A stretch of DNA of 64,000 nt, from contig NZ_JARLLG010000014.1 of the NCBI RefSeq assembly GCF_029382255.1, positions 1-64,000 of the forward strand, written 5' to 3'. A program made the translations under genes and the position numbers. A model generated the notes under the pieces. That model did not search any database. It worked only from the letters and a program-made list of their open reading frames with translations, and had not been told where the DNA came from. This DNA comes from Isoptericola croceus. GTDB lineage: Bacteria > Actinomycetota > Actinomycetes > Actinomycetales > Cellulomonadaceae. Shown piece after piece: positions 51,819-60,697 of the stretch (positions are counted from its first letter, which is position 1; the number at the start of each line of letters is the position of its first letter).

Positions 51819-52400
51819 GTGAGCGGAACCCGGCGTGAGGTGCCCGAACGGTTCGCGGCCGCCCTGGAGTCGCTGCGCGGTCGTCGCCTGCGGCCGGAGG
51901 TCCGGCTCGTCGAGATCCCCGGCCCGCAGCGGGTGGCCCCCTTCTCCCTGGCCCTCGAGGGCGAGGTGATGGTCGACGACGACGAGATCGCCACGGGCCG
52001 GTTCGTCGGCCTGCACGACCCGGACGGTCAGGAGGCGTGGCGCGGCGACTTCCGGGTCGTGACGCTGGTGCGCACCCGGCTCGAGGCCGAGCTCGCGACC
52101 GAGGAGATGCTCGGTGACGTCGCCTGGACGTGGGTGACCGAGAACCTCGAGACCGCCGGGGTCGGTGCGGTGGCGGCCGGCGGGACGGTCACCCGGGTGC
52201 TCTCGCAGAGCTATGGCGAGCTCGCCGCCACGCCTGCTGCCGTCGACCTCGAGATCCGGGCGTCGTGGACCCCCACGGACACCGATCTCGGCGCGCACCT
52301 GGAGGTCTGGGCGGACCTCATGTCGACGGCGGGAGGGCTGCCCCCGCTGCCGGACGGCGTGACGGCGCTCGACGTGCGGCGCCGTACCGTAGGCCCATGA
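51819..52400 (+). CDS. DUF3000 protein
   Basis: 193 residues from GTG 51819. Block VPERFAAALESLRGRRLRPEV, LVRTRLEAELATEEMLGDVAWTWVTENLE and AVDLEIRASWTPTD mark the actinobacterial DUF3000 family, nearly always found directly before the RNase D-like gene. Its TGA overlaps that gene's ATG. Function unknown, probably linked to RNA processing by constant neighbourhood. Confidence 0.9.
   Translation: MSGTRREVPERFAAALESLRGRRLRPEVRLVEIPGPQRVAPFSLALEGEVMVDDDEIATGRFVGLHDPDGQEAWRGDFRVVTLVRTRLEAELATEEMLGDVAWTWVTENLETAGVGAVAAGGTVTRVLSQSYGELAATPAAVDLEIRASWTPTDTDLGAHLEVWADLMSTAGGLPPLPDGVTALDVRRRTVGP
52385..52396 (+). promoter_or_regulatory. internal -10 box, RNase D gene
   Basis: TACCGT, 6 nt, ATG inside the DUF3000 gene. 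A second, leaderless message for the RNase could start here. Confidence 0.4.
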
Positions 52401-53632
52401 GCGCTGCCCTCCCCGCCGATGCCGCCGACGACGTCGAGATCGCCCCGCTGACCGAACCGGCCGACGGCGTGGGTCGCGTGGTGGACACCCCCGCGGCGTT
52501 CGAGCGCGTCGTGGCGGCCTTCGCGGCCGGGTCCGGGCCGGTGGCCGCGGATGCGGAGCGAGCGTCCGGCTACCGCTACGGCCAGGCCACCTACCTGGTC
52601 CAGGTCCGCCGCGAGGGTGCGGGCACCGCACTGATCGATCCGGTGCCGCTGCCGGACCTCTCCGCCCTGGGCGACGCCGTCGGTGCCGCCGAGTGGGTGC
52701 TGCACGCCGCCTCGCAGGACCTGCCCGGGCTCGCCGAGCACGGGCTGCGGCCCGCGCGGGTGTTCGACACCGAGCTCGCCGCCCGGCTCCTCGGGATGCC
52801 GCGGGTGGGCCTCGCAGCGGTCGTGGCGGACACGCTGGGCCTGGGGCTGGCCAAGGAGCACTCGGCCGTGGACTGGTCGACGCGACCGCTGCCGGAGGAC
52901 TGGCTGCGCTACGCCGCGCTGGACGTCGAGGTGCTCGTGGACGTCCGGGACGTCCTCGCGGCGCGCCTCGCGGACGCCGGCAAGAGCGAGTGGGCAGCCC
53001 AGGAGTTCGAGCACGTCCGCACCCTGCCTCCCCCCGCGCCGCGCGTGGAGCCTTGGCGTCGCACCTCGGGCACCCACACGGTCAAGGGCCGCCGGCGCCT
53101 CGCCGTCGTCCGTGGGCTCTGGGAGGCCCGGGAGGCCAACGCCCGGCAGCGCGACGTCTCCCCCGGCCGGGTCCTGCCGGACCGCGCGATCATCGCGGCC
53201 GCCAAGGCGCTGCCGCGCAGCGTGCCGCAGCTGGTGGCCCTGCCGGAGTTCGCGACGAAGGGTGCCCGACGGCGGGCGGCGGCCTGGCAGCACGCGATCG
53301 ACGCCGCGCTCGCCCTCGACGAGGACGCGCTGCCCTCGACACGCGGTCCCCGCACGGACGCCCCGCCCCCGCCGCGCACCTGGGGCGACCGAGACCCGGT
53401 CGCAGCGCGCCGGCTCGCCGCGGCGCGCGAGATCGTGTCGCAGCTTGCCGACGAGCACGCCGTCCCGGCGGAGAACCTCCTGCAGCCGGATGCGCTGCGG
53501 CGCGTGTGCTGGACTCCTCCCGAGCCGACCGGCGCGGCGGAGATCGCCGAGTTCCTCCGTGACCGCCGGGCTCGCGAGTGGCAGGTGAAGCTGGTGGCCG
53601 AACGGCTGGCCGAGGCTTTCGCCACCGCCTGA
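52397..53632 (+). CDS. ribonuclease D-like 3'-5' exonuclease with HRDC domain
   Basis: 411 residues. DEDD exonuclease: Exo I AADAERASGYRYGQ (D and E), Exo II AASQDLPGL, Exo III YAALDVEVL with Tyr and Asp. HRDC domain at ~215-295 (RRRLAVVRGLWEAREANARQRDVSPGRVLPDRAIIAAAKALP). 3' processing of tRNA or other stable RNA is expected. Normal length for actinobacterial homologues. Confidence 0.93.
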   Translation: MSAALPADAADDVEIAPLTEPADGVGRVVDTPAAFERVVAAFAAGSGPVAADAERASGYRYGQATYLVQVRREGAGTALIDPVPLPDLSALGDAVGAAEWVLHAASQDLPGLAEHGLRPARVFDTELAARLLGMPRVGLAAVVADTLGLGLAKEHSAVDWSTRPLPEDWLRYAALDVEVLVDVRDVLAARLADAGKSEWAAQEFEHVRTLPPPAPRVEPWRRTSGTHTVKGRRRLAVVRGLWEAREANARQRDVSPGRVLPDRAIIAAAKALPRSVPQLVALPEFATKGARRRAAAWQHAIDAALALDEDALPSTRGPRTDAPPPPRTWGDRDPVAARRLAAAREIVSQLADEHAVPAENLLQPDALRRVCWTPPEPTGAAEIAEFLRDRRAREWQVKLVAERLAEAFATA

Positions 53633-53814
53633 CGGATGCCCCAGGGGTGCTCGTCGAGCAGCGGGAAGCCCTGATACCGGGTCTCAGATGGTCTATGCTG
53701 TTCCCGGTACCCGCGGTAGCGTGTACCTGAGCCCCCGGAGCGACCCTCCGCCGGCTCTGAGCGACGATGCTCCCGGCACCGTCGGAACCGACCACCGCAA
53801 CGGACGGAGCTGCC
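53633..53814 (+). promoter_or_regulatory. fadAB promoter region with inverted repeat
   Basis: CTGATA (53671-53676), 17-nt spacer, TATGCT (53694-53699). An inverted repeat TACCGGG (53675-53681) / CCCGGTA (53703-53709) spans the core promoter, a fit for a repressor site. The mRNA leader would be ~110 nt. Confidence 0.45.
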
Positions 53815-55086
53815 ATGACCGTGGCCACCCAGGCCCCCGGCACGACCCGCGACCCAGCCCGACGCGCGCTGCGCGACGTCGTCTTCGTCGAGGGCGTGCG
53901 CACCCCCTTCGGCAAGGCCCGACCCGACGGTCTCCTCGCCGAGACCCGCGCCGACGACCTGGTCGTCAAGGCCCTGCGCGAGCTGCTCCGTCGACACCCC
54001 GGGCTCCCCCTCGAGCGGATCGACGAGGTCGCGATCGCGGCGACCACCCAGCAGGGCGACCAGGGGCTCACCCTCGGCCGCACGGTGGGCCTCCTGGCCG
54101 GCCTGCCGCACTCGGTGCCCGGGTACGCGATCGACCGGATGTGCGCCGGAGCGATGACCGCGGTGACGGCCACGTCCTCGAGCATCGCCGTCGGGGCGGC
54201 GGACGTCGTCGTCGCCGGCGGGGTGGAGCACATGGGCCGCCACCCGATGGGCCTCGACGCCGACCCCAACCCCCGGTTCCTCGCCGAGAAGCTGGTCGAC
54301 CCCGCGGCGCTCAACATGGGCGTCACCGCGGAGAACCTGCACGACAAGTTCCCGCACCTGACCAAGGAGCGGGCCGACGCGTACGCGGTCGACACCCAGG
54401 CCAAGTACGCCAAGGCCGTGGCGAACGGCGACATCGGGCCCGAGATCGTGCCCGTCGCCGTCCGCTCGGCCGAGCAGGGCTGGGGCCTGGCCACCACCGA
54501 CGAGCTCCCCCGTCCCGGCACCACCGTCGAGGGCATCGCCGAGCTCAAGACCCCGTTCCGTCCCGGCGGCCGCGTCACGGCCGGCAACGCCTCGCCGCTC
54601 ACGGACGGCGCCACCGTCTCGCTGCTCGCGGCGGGCGAGACCGCCGACGAGCTGGGCCTGCCCGCCGCCATGCGCCTGGTCTCCTACGCCTTCGCCGGCG
54701 TCCCGGCCGAGATCATGGGCTACGGCCCCGTACCGGCGACCGACAAGGCGCTCGCCCAGGCAGGCCTGAGCATCGACGACATCGGCCTGTTCGAGATCAA
54801 CGAGGCGTTCGCCGTCCAGGTGCTCAGCTTCCTGGACCACTACGGCATCGCTGACGACGACGAGCGCGTCAACCGCTACGGCGGCGCGATCGCGGTCGGC
54901 CACCCCCTGGCCGGCTCGGGCGTACGACTCATGACCCAGCTCGCCCGGCAGTTCGCCCAGCACCCCGAGGTCCGCTACGGGATCACCACGATGTGCGTCG
55001 GACTCGGCCAGGGCGGCACCGTCGTCTGGGAGAACCCGCACCACGCCGACTACTCGGGCCACGTCCCGGCCACCACGGAGGGCTGA
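53815..55086 (+). CDS. fadA: acetyl-CoA acyltransferase (thiolase)
   Basis: 423 residues from ATG 53815. Catalytic Cys in IDRMCAGAMTA (~108), His in GAIAVGHPLAGSG (~362), and second Cys in TTMCVGLGQGG (~393); GNASPLTDGA and INEAFAVQ are also family marks. Cleaves 3-ketoacyl-CoA with CoA in beta-oxidation. Linked by 5 nt to FadB-like gene. Confidence 0.95.
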   Translation: MTVATQAPGTTRDPARRALRDVVFVEGVRTPFGKARPDGLLAETRADDLVVKALRELLRRHPGLPLERIDEVAIAATTQQGDQGLTLGRTVGLLAGLPHSVPGYAIDRMCAGAMTAVTATSSSIAVGAADVVVAGGVEHMGRHPMGLDADPNPRFLAEKLVDPAALNMGVTAENLHDKFPHLTKERADAYAVDTQAKYAKAVANGDIGPEIVPVAVRSAEQGWGLATTDELPRPGTTVEGIAELKTPFRPGGRVTAGNASPLTDGATVSLLAAGETADELGLPAAMRLVSYAFAGVPAEIMGYGPVPATDKALAQAGLSIDDIGLFEINEAFAVQVLSFLDHYGIADDDERVNRYGGAIAVGHPLAGSGVRLMTQLARQFAQHPEVRYGITTMCVGLGQGGTVVWENPHHADYSGHVPATTEG

Positions 55087-55091
55087 GCACC

Positions 55092-57248
55092 ATGACCGAG
55101 AACACCCCGACCGAGAACTCCTCGGCGCGCGCCGAGCGCGTCACCCACTCCCTGGTCCGCGACGTGACACTGCCCGGCGACGGCGGCACGCTGGCGCTCG
55201 TCACCCTCGACAACGGGCTCGACCACACCAAGCCGAGCACCCTCGGCCCGCAGGGCATGGCGGAGCTCACGGCCGCGCTGACCACGTTGCAGTCGCGCGC
55301 CGCGGCCGGCGAGATCGCCGGCGTCGCCATCACCGGCAAGCCCTACTTCCTCGCGGCCGGGGCGGACCTGCTGCAGGTCTCGACGGTCACCTCGCACGAC
55401 CAGGCGCTCGAGCTGGGTCGCGGCGGGCACGCCGCCTACGAGCTGCTGCACACCATGGGCGTACCGACGTTCGCGTTCGTCAACGGGCTCGCGCTCGGCG
55501 GCGGCCTCGAGGTGGCCCTGAACTGCGACTACCGCTCCGTCGCGTCCGACGCCGCCGCGCTCGGCCTGCCCGAGACCGGCCTCGGCCTCGTCCCGGGCTG
55601 GGGCGGCGCCTACCTCGTACCGCGCCTGGTCGGCATCGAGAAGGCCGTCGACGTGCTGCTCACCCGCCCGGCGGCGAACAAGCCGTTCAAGCCGGCCGAG
55701 GCGCTGGAGATCGGCCTCGTCGACGAGCTGTTCGAGGCCGCGGACTTCCTCGAGCGCTCGGTCGACTGGGCCGCCCGCGTGCTGCGCGGCGAGGTGACGC
55801 CCGCCCGGCGCGAGCTCGACCCGCAGCCCGTGTGGGACGCCGTCGTCCACGGCACCCGCGAGCGCCTCGACGCGCTGATCGCCGGGTCGCGGCCCGCGCC
55901 GTACCGAGCGCTGGACCTGCTCGCGCTGGGTCCCGACGTCACCCGGGCCGAGGCCTTCGCCGCCGAGGACGAGGCGCTGGCCGACCTCATCATGAGCGAC
56001 GAGATGCGTGCGAGCGTCTACGCGTTCCAGCTCACCTCCGCCGGGAAGAAGCCGGCCGGCGCGCCGTCGAAGGACCTCGCCCGGCCCGTGACCCGGGTCG
56101 GCATCGTCGGGGCCGGGCTCATGGCCGCGCAGATCGCGCTGCTGGTCTCCCAGCGGCTCGGGGTGCCCGTGGTCATGCGCGACCTGGACACCGAGCGCGT
56201 CGAGAAGGGCCTGGGTTTCGTCAAGGCCACCGTGGACAAGCTCGTCGGTCGGGGCCGGATGAAGCCGGAGGTCGGGATGCGGATCGTCGCGAGCGTCTCG
56301 GGCACCACCGAGATCACCGACCTCGCCTCGTGCGACGTGGTGATCGAGGCGGTCACCGAGGTCATGGGCCTGAAGAAGAAGGTGTTCGCCGAGCTCGAGG
56401 AGATCGTCGGCGAGGACACGATCCTGGCGACCAACACCTCGGCGCTGTCGATCACCGAGATGGCCTCGGACCTGCGCCACCCGGAGCGCGTGGTGGGCAT
56501 CCACTTCTTCAACCCGGTGGCTCAGATGCCGCTGGTCGAGGTGGTCCGTGCCGAGCGCACCTCCGACGAGGCGCTGGCCACGGCGTTCGCGATCACCAAG
56601 AAGCTGCGCAAGACGGCGGTGCTGGTCAAGGACCGCCCGGGGTTCGTCGTCAACCGGCTGCTCGTGCTCGTCATGGGCAAGGTCGTCGAGGCCGTCGAGA
56701 ACGGCACGTCGGTCGAGGTGGCCGACTCCGCGCTCGCACCGCTGGGCTTCCCGATGCCGACGTTCGAGCTGTTCGACCTGGTGGGCCCCGCCGTCGGGCT
56801 GCACGTGCTGACCTCCCTGCGCGAGGACCTCGGCGAGCGGTTCCCCCGCTCCCCCGGTCTGGAGAAGATCGTCGCGGACGGCACGCGCGTGGTGCTCGAC
56901 GCCCCGGCCCCCGGGCTGCACAAGCCCGTCGACCCCGCGATCCAGCCGGTGTTCGGCGAGGCGCTGCCCGCCGGCGCCGAGGGCCGTGCGGGCACCCCGG
57001 TGCTGGACGCCGCCGGGGTGCTGGACTCGGTGCTCACAGCGCTGACCGTGGAGATCGGGCACATGCTCTCCGAGGGCGTGGTGGCGGACCCGACCCAGAT
57101 CGACCTGTGCATGATCCTGGGCGCCGGGTGGGGCTTCCACACCGGCGGCATCACGCCGTACCTGGACCGCACCGGGTACAGCGAGCGCGTCCTCGGGCGG
57201 CGCATCCTGCCCGACGGCGTCGCCAACGTCCCCGGGAACGTCGCCTGA
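55092..57248 (+). CDS. fadB: multifunctional 3-hydroxyacyl-CoA dehydrogenase / enoyl-CoA hydratase
   Basis: 718 residues. N-terminal crotonase domain with the oxyanion GGGLEVALNCDY and catalytic Glu pair (~140, ~160 in PETGLGLVPGWGG). NAD-binding VGIVGAGLMAAQIALL (~334; third Gly replaced by Ala), HFFNPVAQMPLVEV with catalytic His (~469), and C-terminal 3HCDH domains with KDRPGFVVNRLL. Hydrates enoyl-CoA and oxidises hydroxyacyl-CoA. Together with the thiolase it forms a trifunctional complex. Longer frames upstream overlap fadA and are rejected. Confidence 0.95.
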   Translation: MTENTPTENSSARAERVTHSLVRDVTLPGDGGTLALVTLDNGLDHTKPSTLGPQGMAELTAALTTLQSRAAAGEIAGVAITGKPYFLAAGADLLQVSTVTSHDQALELGRGGHAAYELLHTMGVPTFAFVNGLALGGGLEVALNCDYRSVASDAAALGLPETGLGLVPGWGGAYLVPRLVGIEKAVDVLLTRPAANKPFKPAEALEIGLVDELFEAADFLERSVDWAARVLRGEVTPARRELDPQPVWDAVVHGTRERLDALIAGSRPAPYRALDLLALGPDVTRAEAFAAEDEALADLIMSDEMRASVYAFQLTSAGKKPAGAPSKDLARPVTRVGIVGAGLMAAQIALLVSQRLGVPVVMRDLDTERVEKGLGFVKATVDKLVGRGRMKPEVGMRIVASVSGTTEITDLASCDVVIEAVTEVMGLKKKVFAELEEIVGEDTILATNTSALSITEMASDLRHPERVVGIHFFNPVAQMPLVEVVRAERTSDEALATAFAITKKLRKTAVLVKDRPGFVVNRLLVLVMGKVVEAVENGTSVEVADSALAPLGFPMPTFELFDLVGPAVGLHVLTSLREDLGERFPRSPGLEKIVADGTRVVLDAPAPGLHKPVDPAIQPVFGEALPAGAEGRAGTPVLDAAGVLDSVLTALTVEIGHMLSEGVVADPTQIDLCMILGAGWGFHTGGITPYLDRTGYSERVLGRRILPDGVANVPGNVA

Positions 57249-57280
57249 CAGCTGACACCTCCTCGCCCGGGGAGCACGCA

Positions 57281-57313
57281 CGGTGGCCGGTCCCGACGTT
57301 GGGGGCCGGCCAC
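57281..57313 (+). terminator. terminator after fadAB
   Basis: GGTGGCCGG / CCGGCCACC, 9-bp perfect stem, 15-nt loop, 32 nt after the stop. Confidence 0.6.
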
Positions 57314-57387
57314 CGGCGTCTCCACGCCGGCCTGCGCCACACTGCATCGCCGCACACCGATGACGTCGTCCTTGCGACCCGAGCAAC

Positions 57388-57400
57388 TAGGCTGGCTGGC
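57388..57400 (+). promoter_or_regulatory. -10 box, PPOX gene
   Basis: TAGGCT, 7 nt, GTG. Confidence 0.5.
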
Positions 57401-58030
57401 GTGAGCAGCCACGGAGGGACCCCCGTCAAGACCGTCGCCGAGCTCGAGGAGCACGTGGGAATCCCGCTCCCCCGCGTGCGCGACAAGGTGGACGACCGGC
57501 TGCGGGAGGACCACCGGCGATGGATCGCCGAGAGCCCGCTGTGCTTCCTCGCCACCGCCGACGCCGACGGTCGTGCCGACGTCTCGCCCAAGGGTGACCC
57601 CGCCGGATTCGTGCACGTGCTCGACGACGCCACGATCGCCGTCCCGGACAGGCCTGGCAACCGGCGAGTCGACGGGTTCCGCAACGTGCTCACCAACCCA
57701 GAGGTCGCCCTGGTCTTCGTCGTACCCGGCCGCGGTGACACGTTGCGCGTTAACGGCACCGCCCGGCTCCTGCGCGACGTGCCCTACGCGGAGCAGATGC
57801 AGGTCAAGGGGCACGTCCCGTCGCTCGTCCTGGAGGTGAGCGTCCGCGAGGTGTTCATGCACTGCGCCAAGGCATTCCTCCGCTCACGCACGTGGGACCC
57901 GGGGTCGTGGGCTCCGGATGCCGTCCCGCGGCGGGCCGTGCTGGCACATCGGCTGGAGTCGACCGACGTCCCGCTGGCCACGCTCGACGAGCACTACGGT
58001 CCGGCCTATGCCGAACGGCTCTACGGCTGA
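57401..58030 (+). CDS. pyridoxamine 5'-phosphate oxidase-family flavoprotein
   Basis: 209 residues. FMN-binding split barrel: SPLCFLATADADGRADVSPKGDPAGFVHVLDD, PDRPGNRRVDGFRNVLTNPEVALVFVVPGRGDTLRVNG and FMHCAKAFLRSRTW. The layout matches the subgroup often named MSMEG_1061-like. Electron donor and substrate unknown, but such proteins reduce or bind flavin/F420 substrates. Confidence 0.9.
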   Translation: MSSHGGTPVKTVAELEEHVGIPLPRVRDKVDDRLREDHRRWIAESPLCFLATADADGRADVSPKGDPAGFVHVLDDATIAVPDRPGNRRVDGFRNVLTNPEVALVFVVPGRGDTLRVNGTARLLRDVPYAEQMQVKGHVPSLVLEVSVREVFMHCAKAFLRSRTWDPGSWAPDAVPRRAVLAHRLESTDVPLATLDEHYGPAYAERLYG

Positions 58031-58155
58031 GTCCCGCGGGCCGGACCGGGCTGAAGCGTGAGGTTCGGTGACGCCGCCCGCTGCCGACGTCGTGGAACGT
58101 CCCCCGTCAGCCGGCCATGCGTGAAGCAGCGCTACGTCAGGCGGTCCCGACGGTC

Positions 58156-58815
58156 TCAGCGCCGGTGCGCCGGCGAGGCCGCGAGCGCCACGACGTCGCG
58201 GGTGGTCCCCGCCACGACGTCCGGCCGGCGGCCGCCCGACCACGCCCGGCCGTGGGACACCCACCCGGTGCGGGTGCCGGCGGCACGGCCGACCGCGACG
58301 TCGGCGTGGGCGGCGTCGCCGATCATCCAGACGTCGCGCCGGTCGACGTCGGCCGCCCCCAGCCGCTCCAGGGCGATCTCGACGATCTGCGGGTCGGGCT
58401 TGGCCACGCCCTCCTCCCCCGAGACGACGATCGCGTCGACGTGCGGCTCGACGTCGCAGCGGGCGATCTTGCCACGCTGCTGGGCGGGATCACCGTTGGT
58501 CACGACGCCGACGGCGTGACCGGCGCCGCGCAGCACGTCCAGCGCGTCGAGGACCGCGGGGTAGGCCTGCACGTGGTCGCGGATCCCGGCGCGGAAGTAC
58601 TCGATGGTCGCCGCGACGTCGTCGGTCAGGCCGAGGCGCTCGATGACGACCCGTGCGAGGTCTGCCTTGCGGGAGAAGCCGCCGTCGTCGGCGGCGATGA
58701 TCGCGGCGAGGTCCGCCCCGTCGCCTCCGTGGTCGGCGACGGCCTTGCTCGCCCAGGCCGCGAAGGCGGCGTCGCGGTCCACGAGGGTGTTGTCGAGGTC
58801 GAACAGCCAGATCAC
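58156..58815 (-). CDS. HAD-family hydrolase
   Basis: 219 residues from GTG 58815 (TAGCGT 6 nt before it). Motif I FDLDNTLVD with two Asp, motif II VTNGDPA (~106), motif III Lys in VAKPDPQI (~139), motif IV IGDAAHADV (~165). Cap is helical, C1 type. Phosphatase of a small metabolite; substrate not predictable. Confidence 0.9.
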   Translation of the reverse strand: MIWLFDLDNTLVDRDAAFAAWASKAVADHGGDGADLAAIIAADDGGFSRKADLARVVIERLGLTDDVAATIEYFRAGIRDHVQAYPAVLDALDVLRGAGHAVGVVTNGDPAQQRGKIARCDVEPHVDAIVVSGEEGVAKPDPQIVEIALERLGAADVDRRDVWMIGDAAHADVAVGRAAGTRTGWVSHGRAWSGGRRPDVVAGTTRDVVALAASPAHRR

Positions 58816-59057
58816 CCCCGTACGCTACCGACCCGGGTCCTGGTAGGGCGCGGCGGTCCGGAGTATGGTCGGAGCTGGGCGGCGCGTTCCGCCTCACCTC
58901 CGGACCGGCGCTCGCGCCGTCGGGACCACCGTGCCGAGCACGGCGGTGGGGGCAAAGGGGACCTCGTGTGCTCGACGCGTCGGCCAGGACGTCCGTGTTC
59001 CGGCGCGGCACCGTGGGCGCGAGCCGCAGGTGACGCGCCTCGAGCACAGGAGTCCTC
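58816..59057. other. 242-bp intergenic region
   Basis: Contains the -10 box of the HAD gene at 58822-58827 (minus) and the ribosome site AGGAG of the DUF4287 gene near 59048. No other gene seen. Confidence 0.5.
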
Positions 59058-59753
59058 ATGACCTCCCACGAGTCGTTCAAGCGCCGCGTCCGCGAGCGCA
59101 TGTCCCGTACCGGCGAGCGCTACGCCGCCGCACGGCGCGCCCTGCTCCCGGCGCCACCGCCGTCGGACGCCGCGCCCGGCTGGGTCAGCCGGCCGGAGGC
59201 GTCCGACGCGACGATCAAGAAGAACACCGGCCACGGCTGGGACGAGTGGGTCTCGATCATCGACGACGGTCCGGGGCGCTCCGCCGGGCACACCGAGATC
59301 GCCGCCTGGGTGGCCGAGCACCACGACGTGTCCGGCTGGTGGGCGCAGTCCGTCACGGTCGGCTACGAGCGGATCACGGGGATCCGCCTGCCCGGTCAGA
59401 TGCCAGACGGCACCTTCACCGTCAGCCGCTCCAGGACGCTGGACGTGGACCCGGAGACGGTGCGTGCCCTGCTGCTGGACGACGGCGACCGCGCCGCCCT
59501 CGTGCCAGGGCTCACCCTGACGCTCCGTTCCCGGCCGGGCGTCAAGCAGCCCCGCTTCTCCGTCGCCGAGGTCGGCGCGCAGGACCCGGCCGAGCACGGC
59601 GTGCTCATGGTGTCCACCGACCCGGTGGGACAACGCACCCGGATGACGCTCACGCACGAACGGCTGGCGTCACCCGCGGCGGCGGAGCACTGGCGGGGCT
59701 ACTGGGGCGAATGGCTCGCGGCACTGGCCGCGTCCGAGGTGGCGGCCGGCTGA
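59058..59753 (+). CDS. DUF4287 protein
   Basis: 231 residues with AGGAG 5 nt before ATG. DUF4287 signature NTGHGWDEWVSIIDDGPGRSAGHTEIAAWVAEHHDVSGWWAQSVTVGYERITG in three parts, then an SRPBCC-like half (GTFTVSRSRTL, GVLMVSTDPVG...RMTLTHERLA). Soluble; family function unknown, sometimes linked to AHSA1-type domains. Confidence 0.88.
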   Translation: MTSHESFKRRVRERMSRTGERYAAARRALLPAPPPSDAAPGWVSRPEASDATIKKNTGHGWDEWVSIIDDGPGRSAGHTEIAAWVAEHHDVSGWWAQSVTVGYERITGIRLPGQMPDGTFTVSRSRTLDVDPETVRALLLDDGDRAALVPGLTLTLRSRPGVKQPRFSVAEVGAQDPAEHGVLMVSTDPVGQRTRMTLTHERLASPAAAEHWRGYWGEWLAALAASEVAAG

Positions 59754-59772
59754 GGCGGGGAGCCGCCCGGTC

Positions 59773-60594
59773 CTACGGCCGCTCCGGGACGGGGCCGGGC
59801 GGCGCCTCGTCGACCTCGTCGAGCGCGCGGAGCACCGACGGCACGAGCGCCTGCGCGGTGCGCCGGTAGCCGAGCGCGCTCGGGTGGAAGCGATCCAGGC
59901 TGAACGCTTCCTCCGGGTGGTCGACGAAGAACGTCCCGACGACCTCGGCCAGCGAGACGGGGTGCGCGCCCGCCGCCCGTGCCGCCACGGCCTGGGCGGC
60001 GGCGAGCTGCCGCGAGGCCCGGGCGCCCAGCGCACGCAACGGCTGCGGCACCGGCCGCAGGGCGCCCAGGTCGGGGCACGTGCCCACGACGGCGACGCTG
60101 CCGAGGCCGTGCAGCCGGTCGAGCGCCTCGACGAGATGCCGGACCGAGACGGCGGTGGGAACCCGGTGGGTGACATCGTTGCCGCCGACCACCACGACCG
60201 TGACGTCCGGCCGGTAGCCGTCGGGCAGCGTGTCGAGCTGCGCGGCGAGCGCGGCGGTCTCCGACCCGACCACGGCCGCCACCCGCAGCCGCACGGGACG
60301 GTGCAGCGCGGTCGCCACCCCCCGGGCGATCCTGGCGCCGAGCGTGTCCTTGCGCCGGTCGGCGCCCAGGCCGGCGGCGACCGAGTCACCGACGACCAGC
60401 AGGTCGAGCGGCTCGCCGCCGTACTTCTTGCGCCAGACGCGATCGGCGGCCAGGGGCTCCTCGCCGAGCGCCTTGCCGATCCGGCGACGTGCGAGCGCAG
60501 CCTGCCGACGCAGGAGCTCGACGGTGACGGCCGACGCCACGGCAGCGGCGAGAGCCGCGGCGAGGACGGCCACGGCTGTCCGTGATCGGGTCAT
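59773..60594 (-). CDS. SGNH/GDSL-family hydrolase, exported
   Basis: 273 residues from ATG 60594. One N-terminal hydrophobic helix (TAVAVLAAALAAAVASAVTV) acts as a signal or anchor. Block I LLVVGDSVAAGLGA with Ser, block III VVGGNDVT, block V DRFHPSALGY with Asp and His: complete catalytic set. Likely lipase/esterase at the cell surface. Confidence 0.88.
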   Translation of the reverse strand: MTRSRTAVAVLAAALAAAVASAVTVELLRRQAALARRRIGKALGEEPLAADRVWRKKYGGEPLDLLVVGDSVAAGLGADRRKDTLGARIARGVATALHRPVRLRVAAVVGSETAALAAQLDTLPDGYRPDVTVVVVGGNDVTHRVPTAVSVRHLVEALDRLHGLGSVAVVGTCPDLGALRPVPQPLRALGARASRQLAAAQAVAARAAGAHPVSLAEVVGTFFVDHPEEAFSLDRFHPSALGYRRTAQALVPSVLRALDEVDEAPPGPVPERP

Positions 60595-60697
60595 GGTCCT
60601 GTTCAAGCAGACCCTCCTGAACGGCCGGTGGCCGGACCGTGACGTGTCGACGTCGGTCCGCCGCGCGTCGGGGGCCGCGACGCACCATCATGCTCCC

